Shown here: positions 27,901-42,900 of the stretch, piece after piece | How the letters are laid out: each line of letters opens with the position of its first letter | How positions within the stretch are numbered: position 1 is the stretch's first letter | DNA from: Echinococcus granulosus | Lineage: Eukaryota; Platyhelminthes; Cestoda; Cyclophyllidea; Taeniidae | Length of the DNA: 64,000 nucleotides | Reading direction: 5' to 3' | Assembly (NCBI RefSeq): GCF_000524195.1 | Contig: NW_020170431.1 | Location: 388,268 to 452,267 of the forward strand | The notes under the pieces: generated by a model | Seen by the model: the letters and a program-made list of their open reading frames with translations, nothing else | Database searches by the model: none | What the model was told of the DNA's origin: nothing | Made by a program: the position numbers and the translations under genes

Positions 27901-30900
27901 CTTTCCCGAAGGATCCAGAGTTTTGCAAGAAGCCTAAAGTGACGCGCCTCTATCAATACAAGTAAGAAGAGAGGTGACAAATATAGAGGAAGATAAGGTA
28001 GACAAGTTCCAAAGACATGTGAATTATGCTAATTTCAAAAGGTTTATTTGAGGACACACCACACTGCTTCCTTAGCCCTTGCACTAAGCGTGCATTCCTC
28101 TTTAACACACTCGCTACCAGTGTCACCTATTTTTGACACCCCAATTTATTTGTCCACGGGTTTAGGCAAAGCTTGAGGCTACTCCACCTTCTCTGATTGA
28201 CAAAAGCTTTTTATAAAATAACAAAGAAAGTGATCAAAAGTAAGAATAGATTCCTGCAATTATTTGACAAGCAGCAGTAGCTTTTGAATCGCCGTATTCA
28301 ATCCAATTAGTGACAAGGATATTTTCAAGAACGGGGGCAAAAGCTACAATGCGGATGGCTGCTCCGGCAGCCAGCCAGGTCCCTATGGCATGGTGTGGCT
28401 TTTGTTTTTCCGCATCCTAAGACCACATCTGAAAGTGGACACAAGCAAGTTGGCTACGTCCAGAAAACATTATAAACACTAGAACCGAGGCGAAGTAAGA
28501 CATCCATACGTTTAAGCTTTAAATCCGTTTTGGGAAAAGGAAACGATTTGTAAAAACAATAGGTTTCAGCATACCCATGGGCAAATTACAATAGCTATAT
28601 CCGTTCAAGGACGATTCCTGCCACAAGGTCAGAAAGAGGGCATAATTGAAGCCGTAAAAGGAATGACGCCTATAGGGAGAGATTGACACAATTACCCCTT
28701 TAATCCTTTCTGCATTTATTACTTCACCTAGGGTGCAAAGGTCTGGCAAATATGGTGACTATGTTTTCAATTCTCGTTACAAGTAGTGTCCAATTCAAAC
28801 GTGTGCCTATAATTTGACAGGTTTGTGGTAAAAAAAGGATGCCTATGTAATGACAAGCAAGCATTTATGACAGATGGCAGTTCGTGTACAGCCAATAGAG
28901 GTGGCATGCATGAACTAGCATGTCATAATATGGAAAGTCCCTTGGCCACGAAGGCGTGAAATCCACCGAAGCTTACTTTATATCTACGGGAGAAGTGAAG
29001 CATTCTGGCTCTAAATGGTTCAGCCGTACTAATAAGGCCTTCTATATCGAAGGTTTCCCAGAAGTGTTAGTCAAACGCTTCGATAGATGGTATAAGGGGA
29101 CCATTATTACACATTATTAGGGGCCCCAAGTCCCGATTTGACCCAAACCATCCTTGTTTTGTGACAAGCAATTCACCTACCGAGTCAGAAGGAAGATTAT
29201 AAAGAGAAATTCCACCGACTCGAGTTCCAATAATAATGCAACGCAACGGAATGGGCTCCTGGCTTGTCCAACTAGCTGCGCAGGTAGTCCAAGCCAATTC
29301 GTCGCGCTGAGAGTGAGTGAAATTGCGTTCGAGATATAGGGCCCTGTGAAACAGCCCATTACTGCTTGCCACATTGTTCAGACCAATGTACACCTAAACG
29401 TGGATAACAGTGCAACAGTAATATTCTAAAGAACGAAAGAAAGAATTCCATTCCCGCATAAATCCCACTTTTATTGTCTACCTCTACTACTTCACTGTCC
29501 ATCCCCTTTAATTTATCTTGGGGCGTTGCAAGACGGAGGATAGCCGTCTAATGGGTACAATAAAGCATATATTGTACCTACTAAAAAGCTCTTTCCCTTT
29601 TTATAGGCCAAGCAAATAACTAGCTTTGTTACTTTATACACTGATGCAGCTGGGAATCATTGTTACAAAATTACATCCACCTTAAACGACTAACATTTAA
29701 AAAGTGGATGTGTGGAAGATTGAACTACTCATTTCGTAAAGATAAAATGAGGATTTAAATCACAATTTTATCTGGAAGATATTAGCAGTTAAGAACTGAG
29801 TTCGAGAGTGGCCTTTCATTCATTAAAGTGCCTCTGCAAAAATTGACCTCATAAATAATGAATCAGAAGAAAAAAACGAAAATATGATGTCGCAAAAAGG
29901 AGCTACGAGGGGCGTGCAACAATTTAACACTGGAGTGGAAGAAATGAATAACTTCCAGTAAGGGAGTCAGGGAGATAAAATATTAAAAAGTGCATTGCAA
30001 ATACATAAAAACTGACCATAGGCATGTTTGCTAAGAGGGTCTCAGAGGGCAATCAATCATCACGTCCCAGGCGTTTTATTGGCACAATAATGGCACCGAG
30101 TGACATTAATCTTGTTGACCAAACCAAAAAAGTATCCTTAGAACAAGGATATATTGCTTTCATTGTACTCAATCACACAGTTTGCGACATTCGATTTAGT
30201 GCAAGCAGATACCTGTCATATGATGACTGGAAACACACGTCACATATGTGTAACGCCAAGCTTAGGCAAACAAATATTTATGTAAAATTGGAATAACAAA
30301 AGCAGCAAGTGAAGTTGTGAATATTTTTGATGCCACCAAGCCAAAATATTGCTTCTAAATGAGATTTGCGGTGTCATTAGTTCAAATACTCGCATGTGAA
30401 AAGGTAGACAAGGGCATATTCTGACATTTAAATGCACTTTCATACATTATAATGAGGACTTGTTACTCGGTCCTACTTTCATCTGTTACAATTTATCGCC
30501 CATGGTATTGCGTTTAATTTACCCCAAAGGAAATAAAAAGGATATTTTGTTTAAAAATAACATCAAAGTAGGCGCCCAATATACAAACAGTAAACTTCGC
30601 TGCGTTTCTTTTTTCCATAAGTTCGTGCTAATTTTTTAGAACAAAGATGAAATTAGCCGAAGAATGAGTCTCGAAATGGAAAATTTAGTCAGCAAAATAA
30701 TCCTCATTACAACTTATCCTCCCCTTCTCCACTTTTACAGGGTTTTATTGACTCTAGAATTAAACAACCTGGCCAATTCCATTTCTATAACTTTTCAACT
30801 GTCTTTACATAAAGTGGGCCTTACAATCTGAAGAAAGAATAGAGAGCTTACAGAGGGACAAGGCTGTCTTTGTAAATCAGACAAGCTCAAATTGCATCAA

Positions 30901-33900
30901 CTCCATCCAACCGACATTTTATGATGATTCAAAACAGTGGGAAAATGATACAGAGCACGAAAAAGAGTACAAATGACTGACTGATGTATATCAAAGCTTT
31001 ATGGCGCCCATAAAAAATTGTGTGCAAGGTTAATAGCCTTCAAAAATCCCAACATATCATTTCAGTTGGCAATACCGACATTTGTGAGGAAGTAGGAAAA
31101 AGGAATAGTGAGGACTTCTGACTAATCCTTTTAAGCTGAAACGATGATAAGAAGAAATGAGGAAGCGTAATTACCCCTTTGTAGACCCAAAGCCTAGTAC
31201 ATTTTTAATAATAATGTACTAATACAAAAGTCATGCAAACGATAATTTAACCTGGTTTGTGTGTGTGTGTATGCGTTTGTGTTTACCTTAGGGTGATATT
31301 GTCAAACACTACCTACAGCGGAAATGATTTTACAGTTGAACTTTTACATTCACATCGTAATTATCTCTCTGATAAACGCATAAAACAAAACGATGTTTAT
31401 TTCAACTGTAATTTAGTTGAAAAAACCCTCCAGTCCCCACAATTTCCGTTCTACCCATGCCATTAGCCTCCCAGCACCTCTCAGCGTTATGCAGAGACCT
31501 GCCTCAGCATCAGGACAAACCCAGGAGTAACACTAAGTGAATCCAATCTAAGAGAACAAAAATTCCCAAACGTCGCGCGGATAGCTTGATTATGCAAAAA
31601 AAAAATAAAACAGAGGAGCTACCTAAGCTACGCCTACTTTGGACGATCACCCTAACTTCGTGTTCGACAAAAAAAACGTCTCCATTGGGCCTGCCATGAA
31701 ATAATACCTCATCCATAATCCCAGCATCCAGATGGACGGCTGGGTGGTGTTGAACTGAGCAATGATTCAACACTGGATGCACTGCGTTGAGGTAGACGTT
31801 TCGCCAAATAGCTATTGACAGATGAAATACATCCATTGCAGAGCGACAACACACCTTGATCGGTGCAAAGCTGTGACTTTTTTTATGTTGCAGTTCACAA
31901 AGGGTACGCAACTCCGGAGCCGTAGGAACCAAAGTGGCGCCTCATTCTCGACAGTCATACTTGTCATAGGCTAAACAGTGTTGATTTCAAAAATTTGAGG
32001 CGAGTCGTGCAAAAACTAAAATCCTTTTAATAGCCGAGGATTTGGTGCTTAAAATTTCGAACTTTGGAATAAAATAATCCAATTTTCAATACAAAACCCA
32101 GTCATGTAAAACAAGAGACCACTGATACTGAAACGTTTCAACAGTAATTGTAATTAAATCCTTCTTGTTTCAAACAGCTCCAAAAAAAGGTGCGCAAGTC
32201 AAGCGGCAGATTATCAACTTTATTAAACCTCAATTGTACCACAATATTTCGGCAACAGATTTCCTTTTTTTAATAGGGGATGAAGAGACAGGCACAAAAC
32301 ACGATTTGCTCAGCTGCAAGGGTAATGATGGTGGACGCAAATAACTAGCATCAACTACCTCTTTGTGAATGAGGCGTGCTTCAGGGAAGCAGGCATGGCA
32401 AGATTAAACATTATGTGCATATCAGCATTTATTGATGATTCCTTTCCTAAAAAATCCCTCAAATTAATGCATTTTTAATGTGCGCACTAAGCCTTCACCC
32501 TAACATGTACCAAATATAGTAATGACTGAAACTGGGAATTAATCATTACTTTGAAGACTGGATATCCTGGATTTTCTTGAGTATGTACCCGATGGGAACG
32601 CGGGTTGATGGAGTTCAGGGCATACAGGAGCTCCTTAGAATCTCATTTATAAAAAGAACAAAATTAATGCTAGCTTTTTACAAGAAATTCTCGCAGCTAT
32701 AAATTTTTAAACATTGCAGCCTTTAGCTGCTACCCAGAAGCAGCTTCGGTGCAGAAGATGTGGCCAGACTAAACTACTTCGTCATCAGTGCTGAAGTGTA
32801 GATCTCTGGAGCCACTCAGTCCGCGCTCCCTTTTTAAAATTGCATGTGCATGGAAATGGAGGTTCCCATCAGTCCTGCGAAAAGATTCGACTCACAAGTA
32901 ATTGTGCCACACAAGGGGACATGCGCCGATCAGGTGTCCAAGATGCGGGAAACTTTCCACGCTTTGATTGAAGGTTCACAGGCATGTCTTTTGGGGCTGC
33001 AAGCCACTATTCGGATGTCTTATTATGCCTGAACGTCTCATCACTGAACTACACTGCACTTGAAGTCTTCTGTGGAAACGAATAAAATTAATCTCGTCCA
33101 TCATCACACGTTGCATACACACACAACTACTGTTTCCTGTCCTGGCGTCATGATGAAGGGTTTCCGGACAGAGCTGGTCCATGTACATGTGTGCCCACTA
33201 TTAGTGATAGCACTACTGGATCCCATGACTCTGGACACACGAGATGGTATTTTAGCAGATCCCAATTAGGGTCTACCACAAATGGAAGTCAAAATGAATT
33301 GCAGATGATGGAGAGGCATGTGACAATAGCCCAATTCTCATTGGGAAAACGGGAAAGAGACAAAGAGACCAATCACCAATAATACCGGATGATCACTGTC
33401 GTAAAAAAAACTGAGACAGCTCAGCCATAATAAGTGGTGGGATTTCATTTCCGCCAGTGTAAAAATGCACACAGCTTTACACAAAAACGAATGCATAAGA
33501 CAAACTTGCTTGCGATAATAAAACTCCATACGATTTTGAAAACAGTAAAAGATGAAATGGCAGAGGCAAAATGTCCTTCATCTCGTGATTTAGTAAAGAA
33601 TCAGTTAGTAGCAATGGTCGAATGGAAATTTATCTTAACAATGCACTAAGTATGGATTAAATTACGCGGTCTCCTCAACCGTAATCAAAGCTTCCCGATT
33701 CCTCCACACCAGCGTGCCGCATTAGGTCTTTAGAAATGTCTGGCATGGATGGTTGAACCTGTAAGGACTCATTACAGAAAATTTGAAACAGTGTTGACTT
33801 TTGGAAAGTCCCCAATTGCAAAATGATCCCTAACGGAGCGAGTTGGGATAGTTTTAAAGTAAAAAGTTGTGTTTTAAGTATATGGACATCCTGCTCATTT

Positions 33901-36900
33901 CACTACAAAAGAGCCTTTCGTTATCTCTGAAATAAATCACTCTCCCATGTAGTCTGCTATGCAGAGGATGCAGCATTCAGGAATCCCACCCAGATCGACG
34001 GTAAGTGGGATTCTCCCTATCATCATTGTTCCTACCTCACTGATGATTACAAAGCCGGGAGAGACTTGACACTACCAAAACGGAGGTGACAACAGGGAGG
34101 GCCAATAAAGAAGCCATAATAGTTGTCTAAGCAAAATCTCTCACTACTCAGTCTTCATGAGTTTTAACGTCGTCTTTGGGGCAGATTTTCCCTCTGTGCA
34201 ACGTAATCGCCTTAGTGAATCTTCAGACGTGGCCTTAAGGTGGTACAACCCACCCAAACATTAGTAAAACTAGCATCACTAAAGAACTATTTCACCGACT
34301 TTTAAATTGATGAAGCTAAAAACATATTTGCATCCTAAAAACATTAACAACTTTTAGGTTAATGTAGCTGAGTCGATTGAGACCGATGTTTAAAAAAGGA
34401 GGTTCAAAATTCGAACGGAGGTACAAACATTAACCACGGTATCCATTTAAAAAACCACTTATGATGTTTTCCCACAAGAATGTTTCTTAATACCCTTTTC
34501 TGTTAAATTATCGTTTTAGCTTGACGTGCCAACGCAACTGGAACGTGTGAATACTTTTCCAGCAATAAGGCAATCAAATAAATCACGTGGAACAAAAATA
34601 GTGTAGCCGCCAATCCAGTATCCGTTTGAAAAAATTTTTTGCTGGCAGGTAAAAAAGTGAAAAGGTAGATAAAAATCGGAAATGGAGCCCTTGTTAACAC
34701 GCAGTAGATCTTCAATAGATTGGAGGTGGAAAGGACGTACAATGCTGTCAACTGCAGCAACAAAAGGACGAGAGGATGGGAGTATTCACAGGTGGGAATC
34801 TGTAATGACGCTCTTCAGTCGCAGTTCAATCTTTTATGTATGTTCATCATACCCTTGGAGAAAACCTGGGTACTGCATTGATGGCAATGTTTGCTAATTC
34901 ATTTCACCGAAGAGGATGTTTTCTGTGGATGGTGGAATAAGTGAACTCACAAAGACAAGTTTATCGAAACCGCGTCAGCTTTCGGCAATTGGACAATCAT
35001 CAGAAATGGAGTAGGATCAAATGCCAACAAATTGCGGTACATTTCCGGACCCAAAGAAGCTAAGATAAGAGATCGAAAAAGAGAGAAATGGTAAACGAAG
35101 TGGAAAGGAGGAATAAATATGGGAGGTATTTCTGCATCGCCAGTCTACATTGTGTATTTTATAACGGGCATTGCGTTTAGACAAGTGCTTCAACGAAATG
35201 TGTTCGTCCCTTCAATGCAGTTCCCGATCAGGACCACTGTTAGGCTTGACAGTCTTCCATCCTAATGGAAAATCAACTGACTATCTTAGGTCAAGGTAGA
35301 AAAGTGATTACAAGAAACGTCAGGGTCGGCAATCAAACGGAAATGCAAAAGGACGTTTCCAGTCTTCGATGATTCAGTTCACATGCTGACGGTATGGAGC
35401 TCTACCAGTGCCACCGATGCATCTAGGTTCCCGAAACCCCGTACACATAGAAACCGGTTACTTGTCAAGCCTGTATGCCTGATAGTGCCTTTAGGTAGAA
35501 GTTAAGGCTAGGGTTTATGACTAGATGCCCTACTGAACACCTCGGAGAAACTTCCCATTTTACATGAACATGATTGAAATAGAGGTAGAAAGGTTGAATC
35601 ACGGGCACATGGAACTCCAATTTGATCTCTTTTAAACTTGCCCTATCAACCACCCTTATCTTCCCCTTGGACACGCCCCATCTAGTAGGGCATTGAAGGA
35701 ACGTGCATAATGGGTCCTATCTACCCAACTACGCATTAAGGTACCAACTTCATCTCCTTTTGTAGGTCAAATGAACAAAAAATGAGGGTCAATGAAGGTA
35801 AAATTTGATCAAAATTTACTGATGGATGGATTTTGTTGGCAGCTAAGTTACAGATGAATAAAATGTAATAAACTTGAGCCTAAATACGAGATACGTTCAG
35901 ATTACAGTACAAATTAAAGGAGTAGAAACGGTACTTGTTTTCCACACGCCTCTACTACGCCTCAACACTTCTGTCGTCTCAACCGAAATTCGCAAAGCTT
36001 TAGCTTAAAATGATTTGTCAGTGCGGCTGGACCATCCTACAACAGGCTGTTTCGCCTCATCGGTGAGAAAAGCGTGCGGCAACTTTTCAAAAGTGTAAAT
36101 ATTTGTGTTCACTGTTCCCACGAAAGCATTCACCACAAGTTATGGATCGACCAAGCCTTTTACGCACCGAGTCTTCGGGCTGAAAAGCACCACAGCCAGG
36201 AGGGTCATTGATAAACTGACAGATTCACGGTTTACTGTCGTCGAGATGTTTACATTCAAAGATTAGCGCTCTATCACCGTACCATGCTGTACCGCAAGTC
36301 TACCATAGACAGGAGCGTACACAGACTCGAGTTCAACGCCATCTTTGACGAGACACTCCATTCTATCACAACATAATGTTGAATACACGTACACATTACC
36401 GCTGTCTCCTGCCACTGCACCTCAATGAAGTGCGTCTGGACCGAACTGCTAGCAAAAGTAGGGCAAATTTCCCGCTATGCCTTGCTGTAGATGAGCAATT
36501 AGAGGTCGCAGCTTAACTTAAAAGCGTCTTGTCGGTCTCACAGTCATTGGACCTAAATAGAGCTACAAATCATGAGCTTGTAAATTTCTCGATGCTGTCT
36601 TAAATGTCACCTAGCATTGCGATACCCAATAGGGGTGCTAATCTTCCAACACAACAGTGAGGTAGCTTATTTGGTGAAGTAAAACAGATCGTGGAAAAAA
36701 GATTCTAGGAAAGCGGTAGCACTTAGTTGCTGGAAACTTTTTCCTCACCAAAAATATCGGTCATTTATTAAGCCAACCTAAATGAGAGCAAAGGAATATG
36801 TCCAAGTCGGATTCATTTCCCGTGAAGATATGAAAATTCCTAAGCGGAGCACTTGGTCTTCCACATGATTACATTTAAATACTTAGAGTAAAATCATTAA

Positions 36901-39900
36901 ACAAAACACTGGGTTTTCTATTGAAGAAAAGATGGTGAGCTTCAAGAAACCTCAATAGCAGTGACACATCGATTTGTGCTTCCATTTTTTGGCATCATTC
37001 CCGAAACGACTATATGTCATCGTTAACCGACTCCGCCTAAGTTGTTCCAGTTGTCAGAAAAAAATCCCGATTCAAATTGCTCTGCACGCAAACAGCCTCA
37101 TTCATTGAAGCTCAGAGGAAACTAGAGGGATGGAAAACATTGCTATCCACTCACTTGGTAACAACAAAAGCAGAAAATGCCAAAGAAAAGACAATAAAAG
37201 AATTCTATTTGTAAGACTCTTCCGCAGCGTAGTGTAATTTCGGAATGCCATTGTTCCAACTCACTTAAGTGGGAGGACTTGATTCGATGTTCCTAGCTTT
37301 TTAAGGTTATCATAGAGTGGGTTGTAGTTAGAGCGAAAGAAACACAATTTTACTCTCGTCACCATGTCAACCGCGGTAGGGCCGACTACGAGTAGCTTGA
37401 AACGCTCAAAAATTGTCTAGCAAAAAAAAAACCTCAAAAATATCTACTGATGAAAAAATATCGTTCGGTTTGCGATGCGGCGAATGCGAATGTTTGTATA
37501 CGCGCCTTATTAAGCACAGATATGTGTCATTCTGTTAATACGACACTCTTGTCTGTGTTTACTCCTGTATTTCTCACATATCACCAAATATCAGTTGAGC
37601 CCAGCGGACGTGATTCAAGCCTGCTTGCTTTGCGGATCAAGTTTGATTCTGTTTCAAGCATGCAAAAGCTAGCCATTCGTCCACCCCATTGACTCGGATT
37701 TGTGATGAGAATGGTTTTTTTTGTTGCATTCTACCCCAAACTAATCATCCAATACCTAAATCACACTTCTAAGGCATGCACTAATTCATTTTCACAAGAC
37801 CGTGTCTGCCTTTGTGCGGACTGTGGTGGACTTCAGACGCAACTGTTCACTATGTCTTGATCACTTGATCACCGCAAAGGTGTGGAAGAAAAAGCGCGTT
37901 GGGAGCAGTCAGGATTGATCAAGTGGTTGAAAGACCTCATAGTGCTGAAAAACGCGCCCGTGAGAAGATTCCCACTTCAGGAGGAGAGAAGGGGGTATTA
38001 TCTCCTCCTCTTCCTCCCCCTTCACTTCATTCTCCGTATTCTACTAATATCTTCTCAAGCGATGGTTATCACCTTCGCTTGGTATTTAACAATTACATAA
38101 TAACCTGTGAAATAGTTTAGAAATGAAGCTGAGGTAGAAAGAAGGTGACTGAGGCAATAGATTTCGCTCCTGTGGATACAACTTTTACAAAATAGGAATC
38201 CGCAACTAGTTTGTATCTTGCTAACTAAGGATTACTAATCACATTTCATTTTAGTAGGAAAAGGAACACATGAACTTGTTTGGTCACTTTGAAAACTGAC
38301 GGTTGAACGAACTGCGTAAAAATTCCCGACAAGTACATCATTTTTCCCAATCTCTATTGCCCTTCCAAATCAGTGTATCAAAATGAAGAGAAGGTAAGTA
38401 CGGCCTGTAGTTGAATTTCGAAAGTTATTTGAAACTTTGACCCACAAAGGAGCTTCACCATGCCACTCAACGCAAGGAGGGTGTGAGGATGGAGGAGTTG
38501 GGAAAAAGGCAGGGTAACGTGTCACCAGAAATAGAGGAGGTACAAAAGTTACCATGCTCAGACCGAACCAGTTATCCATTGCGGTTCCCAAATAGGTGAC
38601 TGCTGACATAGTCAATAGGCACGCATGACATGACAAATACGACCGGTGTTCAGGTTAAACAGATACTTCCAAAAAGGTTACTATTGTGGTAGAATGTGTC
38701 CCGTTACACAATAAAGCTGGTCAAGCCGGTCAACGTGTAGTGATGAGCGAAATTAAGGAAAGTGTTGAACCTAAACCCCTTGAACAGTTACTCATACTCA
38801 TAGAGACTTCAAGCAGAGTTTGTATGGCCATTAACGGCAGAAAGGCATTAAATGTAAGCGTTTTAGTGACGATTTCATCTGGAGTAGTTCCGAGCCTACC
38901 ACTACAGGAGTTGCGCATGCTAGCGAGCATTCAACCACCACGTGGTACGTCTATCCGATCCTGGATGCCCAGACATGGCCACCTGTCGGTAGAGTAGATG
39001 AGTCTTTTAGTAAGAACTATAAACACGGCAGAATATTCTCATTTTCAAAAAAGTAATCCATACTGGGTACCAAGATAGGTCTCCTGTTCTAAGACGGTGC
39101 AGCTGTACTGGCAAGTCTCCCTATTTTGAAGCGCCTTTTCAAATAATAGTGTATAGACGTACCAGAAAAATAAGTAGATACAGTTTAAATCTCTTTAAAC
39201 GTGTTCTTTTTTGCCTTTTATAATCCCAAAATTCGCAGTCAGGCTTGAACAACCCTAAGGCAGTGGAATTTCAAGAGATAGACTATAAGAATTCAGCAAA
39301 GTTATTGCCAACTAGGCGCACTACTTTTTATCCCCTAAGGAAATAAACCAAAAATAGAGCCTGCATGTGGCATTTTACGAGGCGGTTCAAAAAAACCAAC
39401 TGCTTTCAGCTGTACGCGCATGTGCGTCAAAACTGCAGTGAAAAGTGGAGCAAAGTAGACCGTAAGGCAATGCTAAAGAGCGTTGAGGTTTTACTTCCCA
39501 CCGGAGGAGGTGAATTCCCCATCTCGAGCCATAAGTAGAAGGAGGTATACATGGTTAGTATTGTGAAAATGAAAAGCCGAGAATTGTTAGGATAATAAAA
39601 GGAAGCCAGACGCATTTAATGATTAATTAGCCAGTGAGAAACCTTTGATAGCCCAAAATAAAAGAGAAGGATGAAGGTGATGCTGTTAGGTTACACTGCT
39701 AAGTGGTGATAAAAACGTGGACACTTATTCTCACCTCGGGGTTGTCATTAAATATCCTGTCAGAGCAGCTAGGTGAAGTGTGCGTGCTTGTGTGTGAAGG
39801 AGACAACATCTAAAGAAAACGAATTTGCACAAAAAATTTGTCTTACAATTTTCTGGAAGTTATATTCAAATCATTCTCGGAAATCGCTTTAAAAACTTGC

Positions 39901-42900
39901 AAAAAGACCTGGATTTCATGAAAGATAGCGTGACAAACGAATACTTTGATTGAGGAAAGAGGTACAACATTTCCAAAACGCATACAGAGTTGTCTAGACT
40001 GCCAAGACATTTTTTTATGCCTGTTCACACCAAAACAAAGCGCATCAGTAATGTTTTAACGGTACATCAGCACGATTCCTGAGAACAAAGATCTGCTACT
40101 GCCTTGTTGCCATTACAGCTACTTGTTGGGGAGGGACACGTGGATACAACAGTCTGTCGGGGATATCTACATCCCCAGGAAAAACATTCACGCTTTAAAG
40201 TTCTACTAATTTCGTTCAGAGTATGATGCCGCAGACATTGGAATATTTCACGATTTACAATCTCACTGAGTTCCCCCCTCTCGCCACGACTAATATGACG
40301 GTAAGGTCAAGGTCATTAGTATGGTGAATATTAGGGGATTTGGCCGAAGAAAACGGACGCGGATACCGTACTGCAGTTGAACACACGGTATCGGCATCAA
40401 GGAACGCGTTTTCCCAATGTCTTGCTTCACCAATTTCGGATCCGGTGTCTCTGCTCACCGATATATTACACCTCCACATTCAGCTTCCGTAAATGTAGCC
40501 AACCGGATATCCGGCAACTTTTACATGAGTCAAAACTACTACTGTCAGTAATCAAGCTTTAGTGCACTAAGAAACGACTCTCTATAGGGAAGTTTGTCTT
40601 CATAATGAACATGCATTCCAACGAATACCAACTCGGTACCGATGTTTTCTGTTCAGAATGCTGGTGCTATCGGATGAAAATTGGTACTAGACCGTAAGGT
40701 CAGTCACCTCATCGGGTATGTGCAATCAAATCATACGCTCAAAAAACAGGTTATTTGACACATTAACCCTCAAGGTTTCAGAAGGAACTCTGCCACCACG
40801 GCACCAACACAAGCATTACCGGACTGACCAATTCAACTGATGCTCAAAAACAGAAGAGTAATTGGCGTTAGACCGAGAGCATTCTACCAACCAATACGTT
40901 TTCGATATAAAGAATGCACATTACATATTTGAGGCGCTGGAACGTCACACATGCGTGACACCAATGGTGAATGTATTAAATTGCAAGCCAAATTGAACTC
41001 AAAACCATATTTCACTCTACCCGACAGTTTAGGATGAAGTGAAACATCCAACGACGAAAAATAATACCTCTCTGTTAGCAAAATATGAAAAAGCACGTAA
41101 GTTATTTTTAAATTTTGCACTTTTTAGAAAAAAAGAACTCCAAAATTGGTCCTGAATATCAGAGGCATTAAAAGGCCAAATAAGCATAGTACAACTTATT
41201 TCAACTCTCGTATTTTCCTTATTCAATCTGAAAGCTTTTAACTACAGTATTCTATCCCACTACCCCCATCGATAATGTAATTGTATAAAATATCAACAAA
41301 CATTCACTTCCTTCCTTCATTTCCATGGTTACGACTAAATGTATGCATTTTTCTATGAATTAACTTATCTAAAGAGGCTGGAGGAGTACGCATTATAACT
41401 ACGGTCTTTTGGAGTCCCTGTAAATAGACATCTATAATAGGGGTTTGCGAGAAGGTGTTCAAGCCAAATTGGGACTCCCCCACAATACTTGACACATTAC
41501 ACGCGATAATAAGTGGCAAGTGAGTCCTATTCCACAAATAATGCTCGCAACTGTAGAAGACATAAATACGTGAGAGACAACCGTATGTCTGTATCAGTGA
41601 CCATAACTGCCATGTTGGTACTGGTCTCAAGCTACAGCCTCGGCGGTCAGGACTGATCCGACGTACGATCTGTCGTGTGATGAAAGCGGACACGAGAGGG
41701 ACCCCTCCATGGGGAAGATGACTACGGCAAGATCATTTACTAACGTGTAAAAATCTAAGAAGTTAGCATGCGCTAAGTATCAAGACAGATAGGATGTACC
41801 GGAATGGTTTCGATCGTACCTCCAAAACTGTAATTCGTTAAACGTTTTTTTTATACTTCTATAAGCTCGAAAGTCACGGTTTAACTTAAACGACTTTTGT
41901 CGTGAAGATGCCTTCAAATTTACATACATTTCGTCGCTAAAAAAGTACCCAAGCACGCAACTCACCGTTACGTTGGGGAAAATTCCAACCACAATTTCAC
42001 TTTCACTGATCCAGTGAATAAGGGTTATCCTTTGAAATGGAGGGAGATTCACCAGATCATGGCAAAGCAGCGTTTCGTCTATGAATATGAGAAAAGAGAC
42101 TGTCACATATTAGTAGGGCTCATAAATAATCCAGAAAAGCCTCTGGGTCTGTGCCAGCGGTAGACTAGTCACAATTCCCAAAAACTCCGCAGTTGCCATG
42201 GCATTTGGAATTTTTATGTCTTAGAAGCAATTCCAGTCACAGCTATGAGTTATGTGAGAAATGGAGGCTGAGACAAGTGTGTGAGGAAAAGAGACTGAAT
42301 GGGGCGCCTATAAGGTGGTGGGAAGGCTGTATTTCGCTCCTGTATTCCACACAGTTTGAGAAAAAATTTGCTAAAACATCGGGTAAAGTTCAGCTAAAAG
42401 TAAGTCTCATAAATGAGCAATGTTTTCAGCTCTTCAAAAATGGACTCGCCTCACAGAAAATTCATTCATAATCAACGTTACATATATGTGACACGTGTCC
42501 TTTATCCCCAAATCGCACCGCAAACAGAGTAATTGAATTTAAAACAAGAAAGTAAGTGTGTTATTTTGTAAAACTACGCACTCCACCTACTCCACTCAAC
42601 AAAACGTGGTAGCGAATGCGCCGAGTGACTACCTGACGGACCGATTAATCATACACAGGCTACATTCCACGACTCGGCTCCAATAAATTAGTTGCAAAAA
42701 AAGGTAAGGACTAGTACCTTGCAAACAAACAGAACTACTCACCATCAATGATCTCGTAGATTCCCAAGCATCCCCATCTGCCACCAAGAGCAAATCGTCG
42801 CGAACCTCTATGAACGCCAGAAACGCAGTATCCCGGAAAAAGACGATCCTGTTTTAGACATACTCCGTCCTTGTCAACGAATTCTGCCCCTTTGGCCACC

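Larger units (their letters stand above)
29394..41965 (-). other. WDR6 intron 9 (12.6 kb)
   Basis: Longest intron of the window. No nested gene can be supported. A 141-codon open frame on the minus strand (31510-31932) resembles no family I know. Two palindromic family sites, a (GT) microsatellite and a possible degenerate reverse-transcriptase motif near 33952 are present. Confidence 0.75.

Noticed and set aside
31510..31932. 140-residue minus-strand open frame in WDR6 intron 9
   Set aside because: No recognised domain, no splice phase compatible with exons 9 and 10 (both already join in phase 0), and its C-terminal part is hydrophobic low-information sequence.
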